Source: Tetragonia tetragonoides
Lineage: Eukaryota > Streptophyta > Magnoliopsida > Caryophyllales > Aizoaceae
NCBI GenBank assembly: GCA_038025085.1
Contig: CM076140.1
Coordinates: forward strand, 3,412,501-3,476,500
Reading direction: 5' to 3'
DNA length: 64,000 nucleotides
Shown here: positions 1 through 12,841 of the stretch, piece by piece
Numbering within the stretch: the first letter of the stretch is position 1
How the letters are laid out: each line of letters begins with the position of its first letter
The notes under the pieces: generated by a model
What the model saw: the letters and a program-made list of their open reading frames with translations, nothing else
What the model was told of the DNA's origin: nothing
Database searches by the model: none
Position numbers and translations under genes: made by a program

Positions 1-2542
1 TAGTGTTGTCTCCTTGTATTGATCCAGCTCCATGTCCGAGACCTGCTTCCCGAATTTTGCAGGTAATATCTTCTCTAACAGCCGAGAATGATCCACGGGT
101 AGGAACTCTGGGAATTTGACATTGAAATGAATGTACAATCGGCCCTTCATGAATGGCCTCTGATGATGAGGCATTCCTCATCATTGATCGCCTTGTACTG
201 ATCGGGCTTGATGACCTCCCCTGGGTTAGATTTGATCAAAATCTGCCTGCCATCGAGATGTGTGAGGACAAACTGGAATCCACAGAGAGCCTCAGTTAAG
301 CTCAGCTTGTGCTCCACAAAGAGATCATCAAACTTTCGCTTGAATCTAGTGTGTTCCTTTTGTTGCACCACAAAGACGATGTCCCCAGTGACTGTATCAG
401 GCTGCATCAGGATCACAAAAGTTATTATAATGAACTTGACAGGAGCCATAAATTGAGCCAAATCCCAGAAATTACTGACTACCATAATCACAATCAACAA
501 CAAATATAACCGTTTGCAATTATTTTCCGAACCAATCAAGCATCAAATCTCCTTACACTATAACAGATGCAAGAATACATTGGTGATGGTTGTTGTAGAA
601 CATCAAAATCAGGGTTACACATTGGCCCATAACAGTATCAATAAGCAATATCAGATTATTAAAGCCAGTTTTCCTTGTATTCACTTGATAGGTTCACATT
701 TGAGAAAATTTCCATGCACTTACCGCCTCATCAGCTTGTCCCTCGAATACAATTTTCTGACCGTGCTGCATTCCTTTTTCCACATGGACCTCCAGCACTT
801 TTTTCTCCTGAACAATTTTGTTCCCCTTGCACTGTGCGCACTTATCCCTTTTACTGATGACCTCTCCTGCATTACAGAAAACGTATGTAAAACAATAGAC
901 TCACAAAACATTTGGTAAAAGAGGACAAACATTGGGAAGGGTCAAAAAATTACCTGAACCTCAGCATTCTGGGCAGACATGCTGCATTTGCTGAATCATA
1001 CCCAGGAACCTAACCCTACTTGTCTAGTTGTAACTTATACCTGAACCTTGACAACCATAACACCGACTAGATGCCCCACTTTTTTATCCTTTCCTGTATA
1101 TCAAACATCAAAAATTAGAACAAATGACCTCTTGGTCCTTTATATTCATTTAACCATGTTGCACCAACACTCTCCCTCTATCTAACTTACGGCATGACTA
1201 TTACTTTCTCCAAAACAAATAACATAAGTTGCACAATTGTACATCTCTGTCCAAACAAGAAGCCAAACATAGAAGGCAACAAATGACGTTCTCTCCGACA
1301 ATGGTTTCTCAATCAAATCTGTATACAAAAATATTCCAAAGAAAATGAGGTATTGAGTTTTGACCTCTATTCTGGTCAATGTTAGCTTGTATCTAGACTA
1401 AATGTGGTCTTCGTCTACATACTCACCATTTTTGTGCCCACAAGACTCAAGAGGAGCTTTTGGTACTAAATGTTAATCTATCTTCACAAAAGACTAACAG
1501 AAACGTAAGGTAATTGTAGCCCTCTGACAGCATTACAAATACTGGAAACCACCTATCTGATATTCTTTGCCTGGTTTGACGTAAGACTGCACATATTTTA
1601 CCTTCTAAGAACCCGCGAATAAAGGGATCTCACTAAGGTAGTGTAGTTCACCAGCATAATCAAACAGAATTACATTAATAAAAACCTTGCAAGCATTAAT
1701 AGACAACAAAGAGTTATTATTAAATACCCTTTTTTTATCAAATTAAAATACTTGTTCAAACCATCTTAAAAAAAAAAAATCTTTTATAAAAATAACACAA
1801 CTTTCCCAAATGTTTTCCAGTTGAAATGATAGAACTATGTTTTAATGGTCTTAGGTGGTTAATTGCAAATCAAATCTAGGGGTAATATCTGACATTAAGC
1901 ACACTTGGTGCTACTTGAGTTTTGACAAATATTCGTACCATATAAAGTGGTTTGTTAATTTGTTTGACCAAAAATATATAAGGTGGTTCTAAACTGTTTT
2001 AAAAGGTGAAGTTAGCGCATTTAGACTTCAAGATTCTAATAGACGTGATACTTCGAGGGACTTTAACATCGAAAATTGCACAATTTCTCTGACAAATGAT
2101 ATGCACGATATATCAAAGCAAAGGGAACTGTCAGCCAATATAGTGTACATGAACAAAAGGAGTCAACTCAACACCAACGTCAGCATAAACAGTACTGATT
2201 GAAGAATATGCAGAGAGAGAGTAATCACAAATAATTCTTGTCAAAGTATGTTTCTTGACCTCAAGAGTACAAAATAGCCACAAACTTACAAGATTTACTG
2301 ATTTAGCTTGATTTTTTATGCCAACAAACTGCAGTTACTGCACATATGGCTGCACAGATAGCTAGTTGGTTCACAGTCATTTGACGTCTCAATAAACGGC
2401 AATAGCTTGCGCAAGAGGAAAAGACCCTAGGAACAACATGCCCAATAAGATATGCAGCATAACCTGTGTGGTATTGTGACATGTACTTCTAAAACTATCA
2501 TAACTTCATTGTGCAAGATGTACACAGCCCTTACACAACAAA

Positions 2543-2780
2543 GGCGGAATGCATGTCTTTTTTCATCTCATGTGCAAATATCTAAAACATCGTTGCAATA
2601 TCACAAGCACAACTCTTAATGATGCATTTAGCTGTGACAAAGTTTAACATGTACACATGCACTTTCACAAAAAAAGCGGAATGTATGTCTATTTTCATCT
2701 CATGTGCAAATATCTAAAACATTTATGCACTATCACAATCACATCACAAGTCTTAATAATGCATGTAACTATGACAAAGG
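2543..2780. repeat. tandem duplication, two copies of about 105 bp, period about 132 bp
   Basis: A segment beginning GGCGGAATGCATGTC at 2543 and running through a block with CTCATGTGCAAATATCTAAA recurs from about 2676 with few differences. It lies in the third intron of the DnaJ pseudogene. No coding potential. Confidence 0.75.
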
Positions 2781-3083
2781 TCTCTCTCTGTATATACCTG
2801 ACACAGTAACACATTTGCCAATTTCCAGCTCAAATATTATATACGTTTGTCACTGTCAAAATTGGATTTCAGAAGTGACAAGCACCCACCCAAGTTACTG
2901 TTTTCAGCCATGAGGAAGGTCTCCCCCCCCCCCCCCCCACACGCATGTTTGCAAGAGAAAAGCTTGTTTGAACAAAGCAAATGGATGGCACCTCCACGGT
3001 CCTCACACCTCAACCTAGGAATTCAAATGGCCACAATCCCTTTCTGAAGGGGAATGTTTGGGTGACTAGGTCTCAATATTTTG

Positions 3084-3620
3084 GTGCTTGGTAAGGTGAA
3101 CACTAGTGATATGGTGCAACGGCGGAGGCCACATATGTGTCTTCTTCCCAGCATGTGTGTGATGTGTCGACATGACGGAGAGAGTTGTTTGCACTTGTTT
3201 GTGATGTGTAATTTTGCGAGGGCCTTGTGGGATAGGTTGTTGTGGGGGGAGCCTTTTGTGTGCCCTGCTACTGTGGGGCAATTCCTACAGATGCGATTCT
3301 CTGCTATGCGGAGGGGGAAGGAGGGTAGGATATTGTGGCGGTGTGCCTGTGTAGCTATTCTTTGGTGCACTTGGTTAGAGAGGAACTCGAGGATTTTCTC
3401 TGACGCGGGAAAGAGTGTCGATTTAGTTTGGGAACATATAGTCTATTTGGCATCCCTTTGGGCGAAGGCGGCTGGTGCTTTCAAGGGGGTGCCATTGACG
3501 GTCATTCAACGCCATTGGCGTGATTTGTAGATACTTTATTTTTGTTCTTTGAGGATACCTTATCCTCCATTTTGTATTCTTTCACTATTTGATTAATAAA
3601 AAATTTCTCTTATCTAAAAA
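3084..3620 (+). mobile_element. 5'-truncated L1-type LINE, 3' end with zf-RVT domain
   Basis: A plus-strand frame ending at 3530 encodes the Cys/His domain found at the end of plant LINE reverse transcriptases: LGKVNTSDMVQRR, then CVMCRHDGES, HLFVMCNFARALWDRL, and a Trp-rich tail with AILWCTWLERNSRIF. Then follow a short 3' UTR with GATTAATAAAA and an A-rich tail (3616-3622). AATATTTTG occurs just before the coding match (3075-3083) and just after the tail (3621-3629), consistent with a target-site duplication from target-primed reverse transcription. The element sits antisense in an intron of the DnaJ pseudogene. Everything upstream of the zinc domain is missing. Confidence 0.8.
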
Positions 3621-5799
3621 AATATTTTGTAGGTACAGCCTTCAAAAGTTATATGGGTCGGCCATGGAATCTATCATGAAATACTTATATATCCTTTTGA
3701 AACAAACAAACAACTGGAAACCCTAGACTGCCTCCATTCATTGATCCTCAACATCACACTAGAAAACCTCAGGGTTCATCTATGAAATTAAAGCTTAAGG
3801 TTTGAAGTAGATATATGATAAGCAGCCTATACCCTTTACATCTGCCACATAAAACATTCCTAGACAGCGACAGTTTCTTAGTTGTCCCATTGTACAAGTC
3901 CTCCAAGGAAACCTTCAAAGTATGAATCACATCTTCACCTTGCTTCGGCCACATACTTCTTGAGCTGCTACCCACTACGATATTGATGCATGCAAGTATC
4001 AATACCATAACAGAAAGGTTTTCAGCGGATCTCATCTCAATACATATTTTCCTTCTTCGTAATTTGGATGGGGGCTTTCAAAATATCCAACTAGGATACT
4101 AACACATTAGATAAAACCAGGGACAAAGAAAGAAAGAGAACAAGGTTGATTTGTACAAACTGCGCAAGTATACTCACCTCCAAAGCTCCTGCATTGAAGA
4201 ACTGCTCAAATATATCAAACGGACTATGAGAGGGACCACCACTTCTCATTCCCTCCTTAAGAGCATCTTCTCCATACTGGTCATAGATTTTTCTCTTTTC
4301 TGGGTCACTAAGAACTTTATAAGCTTGAGCCAATTCCTTAAACTGCACCAACAGTCGACAGAGGGACACGTGGATATTTCAACTAAACAATAAAGAAAAT
4401 TCCATAAAACAAGCTGGCAACTATGACATAAAGGTTGAGATTTGGAAGTCCGATGTTGACTTTCAAAAGTTTCCTAATGCATGAATCAACATCAAAATAG
4501 GAAAAGAGACTAATATCAGCTAAGACCTACGGAATCATTTTGATATCTTCAAGGATGGCACAAACTATACATAATGATGAAAAGCCGTTCTACCCATAAT
4601 TTTTATCAATTTCCACAAAACCACTCAATTTTCAAATCACTTAACCCCCTCCCCTAACACTTGGAGAGCCCCTATTAGGTCCTTCGAGCTTCAATCCCAC
4701 AAATTTACTCCTCGGCCAGGCAACTTAATGCGATAGTTACAACACTACACTGAGTCAATGTACAGAGCGCCTCGCATCCATCATATACGATATGTGTCTA
4801 GGACTACTGGAGGGGTATCTGATTCCATACGCAGATACGCTCTCTAGTTTTCCTCACTCGCTGTTAGTGTCAGCCAAGAGGGTGCTCTTGACATTGGTGT
4901 TCTCTGATATTTCTACTCATTTTACCGCTCCACAGGCCCCTATACCACTCCAGCTTGGTAATTTCCAATGCTGTCCAAGGTTGAGCCCTAGGTTTGACAG
5001 CGTACTGAAAAAGCCACCTAAGTTCAACAAATGAATCAGCCCTAGGGTCAGGCCCAGAGCAATTAGAATATTCTGGTGAAATTTTCAAATACATCTCTCG
5101 AATCTCGACTAATAGACATATTCCACAAATATTCTCGTCCATCAACGGTTTAATTCTATGCATGATTTTGACGCCTCATGTGAAATTAAATGGCGAAAAA
5201 AGAAATTTCAAACAGAAATAACCAAACTTTGAATTGTTTGAAAAAATTATTACCCTAATAGAACTCTATGAAACCTGTGGGAATTTGCCCGAAATCTACA
5301 CTCTATCACTTTACATAAACAATATGACAGGAACTACTTTCTAAGAAATCAACCGCAAAGAATCCAACCATCCAACAAAGCACATTTGAACAAGGAGACA
5401 CTAGTGTGACAGGTCATACATTGACTTGCCTTTTTCTTTTTAGCTTGGGGTCAAGGGGAGAAATATAAATGACACTGTCAATAAGCAAATTCCAATGGTT
5501 TAAATCCCCATCTGGCCCAACCCACACCCACAGATTTTTGGACAGAGTACTCAAAATCATATTGGTACAATAAAGGACGTACTTGATGCTGAAGAACAAT
5601 CTTCTACAAATACTACATCTCTCACAAGATTTACCTTCTCCGGGTCTCCACCTTTATCAGGGTGATTTTTTATGGCAGCCTTCCTGTATGCCTTCTTGAG
5701 TTCATCTTGGTTGGCTGTTTTTGAGACGCCGAGAATGTCATAGTATTTGTTGTCACCACTTCTTCTTGGAGCACGCCCAAACATGGTTAAGACACTCAA

Positions 5800-7230
5800 C
5801 TGCAGTCAGCAGCAGGCTAAAGGAGGGAGGAAAGGATTAAATTTTTTGTTACAGCACTAGCAAACATCCAAGCACAACACAATCAAGTAATTATGTCCAG
5901 AGTCCAGAAGAAACTTTTGACATAATTCCATCAATATATCTCAGATTTTTATTTATTTATTACTATTGATCTGAGACATCTACACAGTACATTGCCACTA
6001 GAAGGTCACTTGAAAGGCTTATGCATAAGCGATCTACGAAGGCCTCCTATAAGAGCCTATTAATTTCCACAATACTCCAATGTTAGGAAATTTTAAAGTA
6101 ATTAGCAATTTAGCATTCCTACAGCTCTTTAATATCAGGCTATGTTCCTAGTTCCTTGCATTGCATCTGACTAAAGAACCTACTTGACCTCGGATGAGAG
6201 TCGGCAAGTGGGATAAAAACATCTAAAGCAGTAAGCACAGCCTAATAACAAACCCGGAGGCAGAATTGACTTCACAAAACAAAATACCAAGAGCTAAAAG
6301 GAAGCTTCTCCAAAAATTTGGATGTTTATCATATTACTGTACTTGACTCAATATCTACGGTCACCAGATCATGAATAATCCCACTGTCATATTTGCAACA
6401 GGAAAGAATCTTGTCACAACAGTAAAGCATCTACATTAAATACCAAGCATTTTAAAGTTACTAGAGCTGTCAGTAGAAACCAATTAAGGACAGATTACAT
6501 CTTCGGTGAGTGAATGCATTTGTTAGTCAGCTAGAATTCGGTTCGTCGTTGCCTATAAATTATCAGGCTTGATCAATAGTATATCCATTAATGAACAAGA
6601 TCAATGAACTTCCGCTCTCTCTCTCTCTTCCATACTCACAATTCTCCCAATATTCTGCTGGATGTTTCCATTGGAGTCAGGGGCAGCTGACCTAGAGTCT
6701 TTAATATGGAGTTCCTTGCAACCATAATTTTTCAAAAAAAAAAATCATTATAGTTCTTGAATGTAATGAACTTTCCATATTTTTAGTATAATTCCTTTGT
6801 TTTACTTTTGTCATTGCCCCCATTTCTAAAAATTGCACCCCAAAAACTCTGGGCCCGCCATTTTGGAATCCATTGAGAACCCATTTTAGTAATTTTTCAG
6901 TTTCTTAAAAATCAATCAAACCCTAGATTTTGTATAACTTCTTTAGTTAGGGTAAACAACAAAGCTGAATATCTACGCCCAGAAACTCACATATGGGTAG
7001 AAGGTACACGAGGTGCAACGATTAACTAAATACAACTTAAAACCCCCAATTCACTAAACAAAAGGAAAATAGCTATAGATATTGCAGAAATATACATCAA
7101 ATAGGAAGAAAAGATGTCAACTTCACATGCTCCAAAGTCCAAACTAACAGCAATTAAATTAACAGAGACCCATGACACAAATAAAGTCAAAAAAAAGAAA
7201 TCGATTGAACAAATTAAGACAGAAACTTAC
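5800..7230 (-). other. leader intron of the DnaJ pseudogene
   Basis: On the minus strand a donor (GTAAGT) begins at 7230 and a pyrimidine-rich acceptor ending CTGACTGCAG stops at 5800, 15 bases before the ATG at 5784. Long introns in the leader are common in plant HSP40 genes. I see no other gene or clear transposon in this stretch. The left part has a CT run (6617-6629) and an A run. Confidence 0.6.
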
Positions 7231-7720
7231 CTAATTTCCAGTGGATGAGAGAGAAATGGAGAGGGTGAGACGAAGGGCGGTCTCCCACCAGTGGCCAGTC
7301 AGAACTTCAACCATGGAAGCTGAAGCTTCTCACAAAATTTCCAGTCCAGCCACCATTCTTCCAAAATACTCCCACCATCATCAACATTCAACACCATAAC
7401 TTGTTGGTACCTTTCTTCAGATTGCTATTCCCACACACCCCAGAAAACATAAATTCTCTCTCCTCCCGCAAAACCCCGATTCTCACCCTCCCCTCCCAAA
7501 TCGAAATCTAAGCCCAAAAATCCTTGGTTTTTTTTTTTTACTCAAACTCTGAAAATCCTTGGGATTCATCTTTACCCACCCCAAAAACCCAAATTGTCAT
7601 TCAAATGAAATTGTTGGGTTCATTCTTGACTTTGAAAACCCTAACCCAAAACAACTCAATTTCTCTCTCTCTCCTTCGATGGGTGGATTATTGAAGAAAA
7701 TGAGGATGTGGGGTTTTGGA
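7231..7720 (-). promoter_or_regulatory. probable 5' leader exon and promoter side of the DnaJ pseudogene
   Basis: The sequence upstream of the leader-intron donor is moderately GC-rich compared with the AT-rich DNA beyond 8.1 kb, and it carries GA-rich tracts on the minus strand. The transcription start cannot be fixed and no clear TATA box is seen. CT-rich plus-strand runs near 7660 are followed only by a 16-codon frame, so I do not call a divergent gene. Confidence 0.35.
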
Positions 7721-8231
7721 TTTTCTTGAATTTTCTCGAATTTCTGGTATTGGGTTCTTCTCTCCCTTGCCGCCTCAAATTATTTCTCCTTCCTCCTCCA
7801 TCATCCATTTTATGGTGGTTGTAGTCATGCTTGTTTTTAAATGGTAGTGAATCTAGGTTTGAACAAACCCTTCTGGTTCTTTACCCTTTAACACAATGGA
7901 GTGGTACTTTGGGGGAACTGGGGAACTGAGAAGGAGAGATATGATAGGGATTTGGATTAAGAACCTAGATGCAATTTTAGAGTTTAGCTATGGAGGTTTG
8001 GGGAATTGGAGGAGAGAGGAGGAGGAGGAGGAGGAGAAGAAGAAAAGAGGACGATGCTTGGATTGAAGGGAGCTTGGGGTTTGTTTTATTTGTTATTTTT
8101 TATTTTTAATATTTTGATGTTGTGTATAGTGTTTTAAGTTGAGGGCTATTTAGTCAATTCGTATTACTCAAAATACAGGTCATTACATAGCTGAACTGAA
8201 CTGGCCGTGTAAGCTCTATCAAACGTACTAT

Positions 8232-8510
8232 TACTCCATTTATCCCATAATATAAGTCGTTTAAGATTTTTGCACACGAATTAATAAAGTTTTTAAATAG
8301 TCTCAATTCTACCCAAAATAATTAAATTTGACTAGTTTACCACTTGACTTTGTATTTAGCAAAAAAGTGACTAATTAATGAAGTAATGTGAAACAATGGT
8401 GGAATGGGTAAAAAATAATAAATACTTTGCTGGAACTCTAAAATACTAACTTATAATATGAGAAAAAACCAAATTTCTAAAACGACTTATACTATGGAAC
8501 GGAGGGAGTA
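8232..8510. mobile_element. Stowaway-type MITE (Tc1/mariner-derived)
   Basis: About 30-bp terminal inverted repeats: the left end reads TACTCC...AATATAAGTCGTTT, the right end AAACGACTTATA...GGAGGGAGTA. TA at each end fits the Stowaway target duplication, and the CTCCCTCCGT terminus is typical of plant Stowaway elements. 279 bp, AT-rich, no ORF. Confidence 0.9.
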
Positions 8511-10870
8511 TAATGAACAAGAAAAAAAAGTTATTTTGGAGTTTGGACCAGTAAATGACATCATATATATTGGCGTAAAATAATAACCATGCTTAACTTA
8601 AATAATGTAAATTAAGTTGATTACAAGTTTAAAACTAACACCCGTAAAAGTAGATTAGAAAGGGACATTAAGTAATGAGAATTTTTAACATTATGTATTT
8701 TTTTCGTGTGACATTTATAAAGATGATCAAATTCAACATGATGGAGATGTAAAATGTTATAAAATATTTGAATGAACTAGTTAAGTAATACTAGAGATTC
8801 AATAAATTCTACTCAATAATTATTATTTTCTCACTCAAAAAAAATTATTATTTTTCATACTACAAGCTCTTTATGAAAGATTATGCTATAGTTTTGAATG
8901 CTTATGCGTGACATTATATTATAAACTGTCTTTTTAATGAATAGATGTGTTACAATACCATTTGACCTCTACAATGGAAAACAAATAACACTCGCTCAAA
9001 AAGTGTTAGACAAGCAAACACTAGCTCCCATGGATGGAGATCGGAGTGATGTTATTCGAAATAACGAAACTGACAAATTAAATTCAACAACAAGAAGAAG
9101 AAAAAAAAGTCCGAGAATTGGGACTTACCAATCAGTGAGAAGTCGCTGATGACGACCCCTAAACATTGTTATGATTTTTGTGAAAGAGGAAAAGGGGGAG
9201 AGAGAAAACAGGGAGAGGCGTGACAACAAAATACTAATGTTTATCTCTTTTCGCTTGAACTAAATTGCTATTTTTCTAACATCTGAAATTGTCTTTATTG
9301 ATTAATGCTAGTAAATTGCAACCATATGGAATATGTATCGAATGAATAAGAAAATCTCTCACTAGATATGATAAAATATATCTCTCATATATACACAAAT
9401 CCTCCTTTTAGGAAAATATATGCAGATTAGATAAATTTCATTAAGCCATCTATTAATATAATAAGTTCATGATATGCTCATCTTGAAGGGTGCACGACAT
9501 TCGACATGAATTATGTAAGTATAATTAGCCATTGTTAAAAACAGTAAACATGAAACTATGTTGTTCGTAACAAGATAAACTCATTCCTATTTGAAGTTTT
9601 GAATAGCATATTGTTGTTATCGACTTTTCTTAGACATAAATAGAGAAATAATAAGGAAACAAACCATTAGCTTACAATGTACTATAACTATAGAACTTTA
9701 GATTCGAAAGAAAATTGAAACAAGATTTGCTTACATTGCTCTAAAGGGAAATTTGTTTATCCAATGTAGAATACTTTGACATGCAGAGATAATGATATGC
9801 AACTAGTTAAACAAACCATTCGAAAATAAACCAGAAAAATATGTCCACATGAAATTGTCTATATGATCTAGAGCAGGCAACAGCTATAAGCCTAATATGA
9901 AGCAAATCTTGTTGAACGAGGGTGGGTGAAAATTTTACCACTCACAAAGATTATATATAATTGGATCAAGAAATATTATTACCAAAGGACGATATTAGTA
10001 TTTCAATTGGTACACTACATAGTGATATTATTCCTAACCCATCAAACAAAATTCTCACCCATAATATTGTAATTCATTCACCGCTATAATGCTACTACCA
10101 AAATTTTAACAAAACAATCCAGCTAATTAAATAACCCCTTAAAACTTTGAATCGAATTGAATGTTTAACAAACAAATTCGCAAATATATAATAAAAAACT
10201 TAAATTCAAAACCTTACAAATTATAATTATTTCAATAGGGTATACTAATACAGTGATATTTCAACACATAAAAGAGAATTGCAATATTTAATGTTGTAAT
10301 AATTATTCGTTCACTCACAATAATGGTACTACTAAAATTTTAACAAATAAATCCAGGTAGATATAAGGAACAACTTCCCACATACAATATACTTTATAAT
10401 CAAAAACTTCAAAATTCAAAACCCTAGAATTTCGTTTGCCGAAAATACGCATTAACTATTATGTTGTGCCGCAAGATGTAGTGCACTTTTGTCCTTTAAT
10501 CACAGCCATTCATTGTTACTCTTTAATCTCCGCCATTCATCCATTTGACTGGTTACTTGTTGCAAGTTGTGGAAAGTTTTGTTTGCCAGTCAAATTGAAA
10601 AAGACAATGAAAGTTTTTATTTTCCTTTAAAAAAAAAGGAATATTTTGCCCCTTTTTGTATCCCACTCTCTTACTCTCACTCTCTCATTCACTCTCCATT
10701 TCCAAGGAAAATAAATGACTGAATAATTGGAGTAAAACTTTGAAACTTTGGAATAGATTAGGATTTGAAATTAAAATATTGGGACTTTTGAAATTATAAA
10801 GTAAAATCGAATTTTTTGCAATGAATAAAGTCGAGTAAGTTGTATTTTTTTTAGCCAAGTTAAAAAGTTG
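8511..10870. other. AT-rich intergenic DNA, no gene seen
   Basis: Short frames only (the longest is 70 codons at 8937-9149, with no recognisable motif). Several direct repeats of the type 'TTCACTCACAATAATG' occur around 10,070-10,330. A CT-rich patch lies at 10,665-10,700. I see no transposon termini here. Confidence 0.5.
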
Positions 10871-10872
10871 AT

Positions 10873-11041
10873 AATTGGTGTACTAGTTAAACATTATGGT
10901 CCACGAATATGTTTGTGAGTACATTAAATAAAATGAAAATTGACGAACTTGTAACGTAAATAAATAATTGATGAGCTAGTTAAGTATTTGATCCGCAAAT
11001 ATGTTTGTGAGTACATAAATAAAATGAAAATGGACGAACTT

Positions 11042-11136
<95 letters not shown>

Positions 11137-11180
11137 TGAACTAGTTAAGTTTTTGGTCGGCAAATAATATTAATTGGTGC
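10873..11180. repeat. dispersed repeat with tandem copies, plus (TA)n microsatellite
   Basis: A motif TTGGTGTACTAGTTAA followed by ATATGTTTGTGAGTACA appears at 10,873-10,925 and again, modified, around 10,968-11,020. A pure TA tract runs about 11,045-11,133, and a further TTGGTGAACTAGTTAAG follows at 11,134. The same motif is found in reverse orientation at 14,404-14,450 and 18,507-18,560, so it is a dispersed family. Confidence 0.65.
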
Positions 11181-11311
11181 ACCATTACTTTACAGGAAAC
11201 AAATAATAATTATTTCTATAGCTTTGCCTTATTGTGATTCACTTTCCCCCTCCCATAGTAGCAAGTGCATACTCTGTTTTAAATATAAAAAAATGTTAGC
11301 TTATGTATAGA

Positions 11312-11500
11312 AATGTGATGGTAGCGCAGTTGGTCATGTTGGATTTTGGATTGTTTACTCACTGCTCGAGTTCAACTCTTCTCAAAGACTAGCCTTAGCG
11401 CTTTTTCATTTATTTTTGCCTTTGTATGAGTTAAGCTCAGTCTTACCATCTGTACTAAATCCTAGTCCCCAGCCCCCTCCATTTTTTAAAATTTATCTTT
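11312..11500 (+). mobile_element. tRNA-derived SINE-like segment
   Basis: A good RNA polymerase III A box (TAGCGCAGTTGG, near 11,322-11,333) is followed 35 bp later by a B-box-like GAGTTCAACTC (11,368-11,378), with a short unrelated tail after it. The segment does not fold as a complete tRNA: the anticodon region is not recognisable. The right end and target duplication are unclear. Confidence 0.5.
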
Positions 11501-12564
11501 TTATTCATGTGTATAACAAATCTTATATTAAATGTGTGGTTTTAAATTGAACTTAAACTTTATGGAATAGAATTACACCCAAAAAAATTATTAATTAAAA
11601 TATAATAAGATTTGTTGTTGATTTGTTAGAATTTGTATAATAAAAGTTAACATCATGTTGTCTTATAACTACGTCTAATTTCTTCTTTGTAGATTTACTT
11701 TTCGAAAGTCATTCATTAAAAATGTTTTTGGCTGAACCATTGTTTATAGTGGTCTACTAGGATGCTAAAGATGTTTGCTTGATTTGTACATTGTACAAGT
11801 ATATATATATATATATGGGTCCTTATTCGTGTGAGGCTGACAGGTGGGACGTCACGTAGGCGAGCCACATTATATAAGGTTGACACGTAAGCTGCCACAA
11901 AAGCACAAGCTTGCCACATAACATAACACATCATCTACCATTAATGTCTTACCATTAGTTGACTTAATTACATATTTATTAGCATATTTTCAAGTTACAA
12001 AATATAATAACATTAATTACGAAAGTCAAAAAATCATAAATCTCACTTCATTGGATTTGCTTTGAAAAACGCTTTGAGATGAGATATATATGTATATGTG
12101 TCCTATAAAAGTTGGATCATTTTCGTGCGATGATAACAGGTAGGACGACATCTAAGAGGGAATATTCGTGTGAGAATGACACATAGACGATACATGAGCA
12201 CAACTTTGTCACAAAGTTTTAGTTGTGCGTTATAAAACAAGCAGGAGGTATCAACTTTTAGTGCACATATATATTGTTAATGCATGAGGTATCAACTTTT
12301 AGGATTCTGTTACTTTGTGATTCATATAGAATTTGTACTTTGTAATGTAATCGGAGAATTAGATGAGTTCAAGTAACCGTCAAGTTAGAAAAGCATTTGA
12401 AAGACATTAAATTGAAAAAAAATCATGAAAGAGACCAGATTTTGGTACCAACACTTTATCGAAGGGACAAACCGAAGGGTATAAAACTACTCAACAATTA
12501 GCATTCCAAAATATGGAAAATAACAAGCGTCTTATAACTTACATTGTCATCTTGCTCTTTACTG

Positions 12565-12841
12565 AGACAAACTCAATCTCTAGCACCTTAGTCATAAGAG
12601 TTGCTAAACCGCGTAAATGCATTTAAAAGTTTGATTTGAAATTTGTTTGTACTTCCAAACATCATTGGTGTAGTTTCACACTCATATGAATGCAAACAAG
12701 GCATATGAGGGCATTTCTTAAAATATAACACAAAAGAACTCAATCTCTGGCATCCTAGTCGTAAGAGCTGTTAAACCGCATAAATGCATTCAAAAGTTGA
12801 TTTGAAACTTGTATGTATTTGCAAACATCACTGGTGTAGTT
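12565..12841. repeat. tandem duplication of a noncoding unit (about 190 bp), second copy split by a LINE
   Basis: ACTCAATCTCT...TAAACCGC.TAAATGCATT and AAACATCA.TGGTGTAGTTT occur first at about 12,568-12,700 and again at about 12,739-12,841. The remainder of the second copy (TCACACTCATATGAATGCAAACAAGG) resumes at 13,281 after the LINE insertion. Confidence 0.7.

Larger units (their letters stand above)
1..5784 (-). pseudogene. DnaJ/HSP40 type-I co-chaperone pseudogene (plant ANJ1 family), 3' end off the window
   Basis: Decayed minus-strand gene for a cytosolic-type Hsp70 co-chaperone. Exons, inferred from GT/AG sites and family order: 5784-5635 (J domain start, with HPDKGG), 4342-4178 (rest of the J domain, then a very short G/F stretch), 3974-3833 (first CXXCXGXG), 1093-954 (second and third Zn repeats), 866-724 (fourth Zn repeat and CTD), 401 to the left edge (CTD, PDTVTGDIVF). 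Lesions: TAA at 1084-1086 in the KG-S-KSG motif; a 2-base loss near 1036-1040 and a 2-base gain near 996-1000; TGA at 961-963 in the third Zn repeat, where an Arg CGA is expected; one G missing near 172-177, which shifts the frame in the CTD. The exon 2/3 phase fits only with the second GT of the donor. The C-terminal CAQQ-type end lies outside. A LINE tail sits in the 2.7-kb intron. Gene identity is secure; loss of function is very likely. Confidence 0.9.

Noticed and set aside
1000..1040. A 40-bp intron between DnaJ exon pieces (GTATAAG...TTAG)
   Set aside because: Too short for a plant intron, and the sequence inside still encodes the expected VTTRQVG stretch, so it is exon with indels.
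3023..3370. Minus-strand frame of 115 codons, His/Pro-rich
   Set aside because: Shadow of the plus-strand LINE zinc domain.
11318..11380. A genuine tRNA gene
   Set aside because: A box and B box are present but the acceptor and anticodon stems do not pair; a SINE-like relic fits better.
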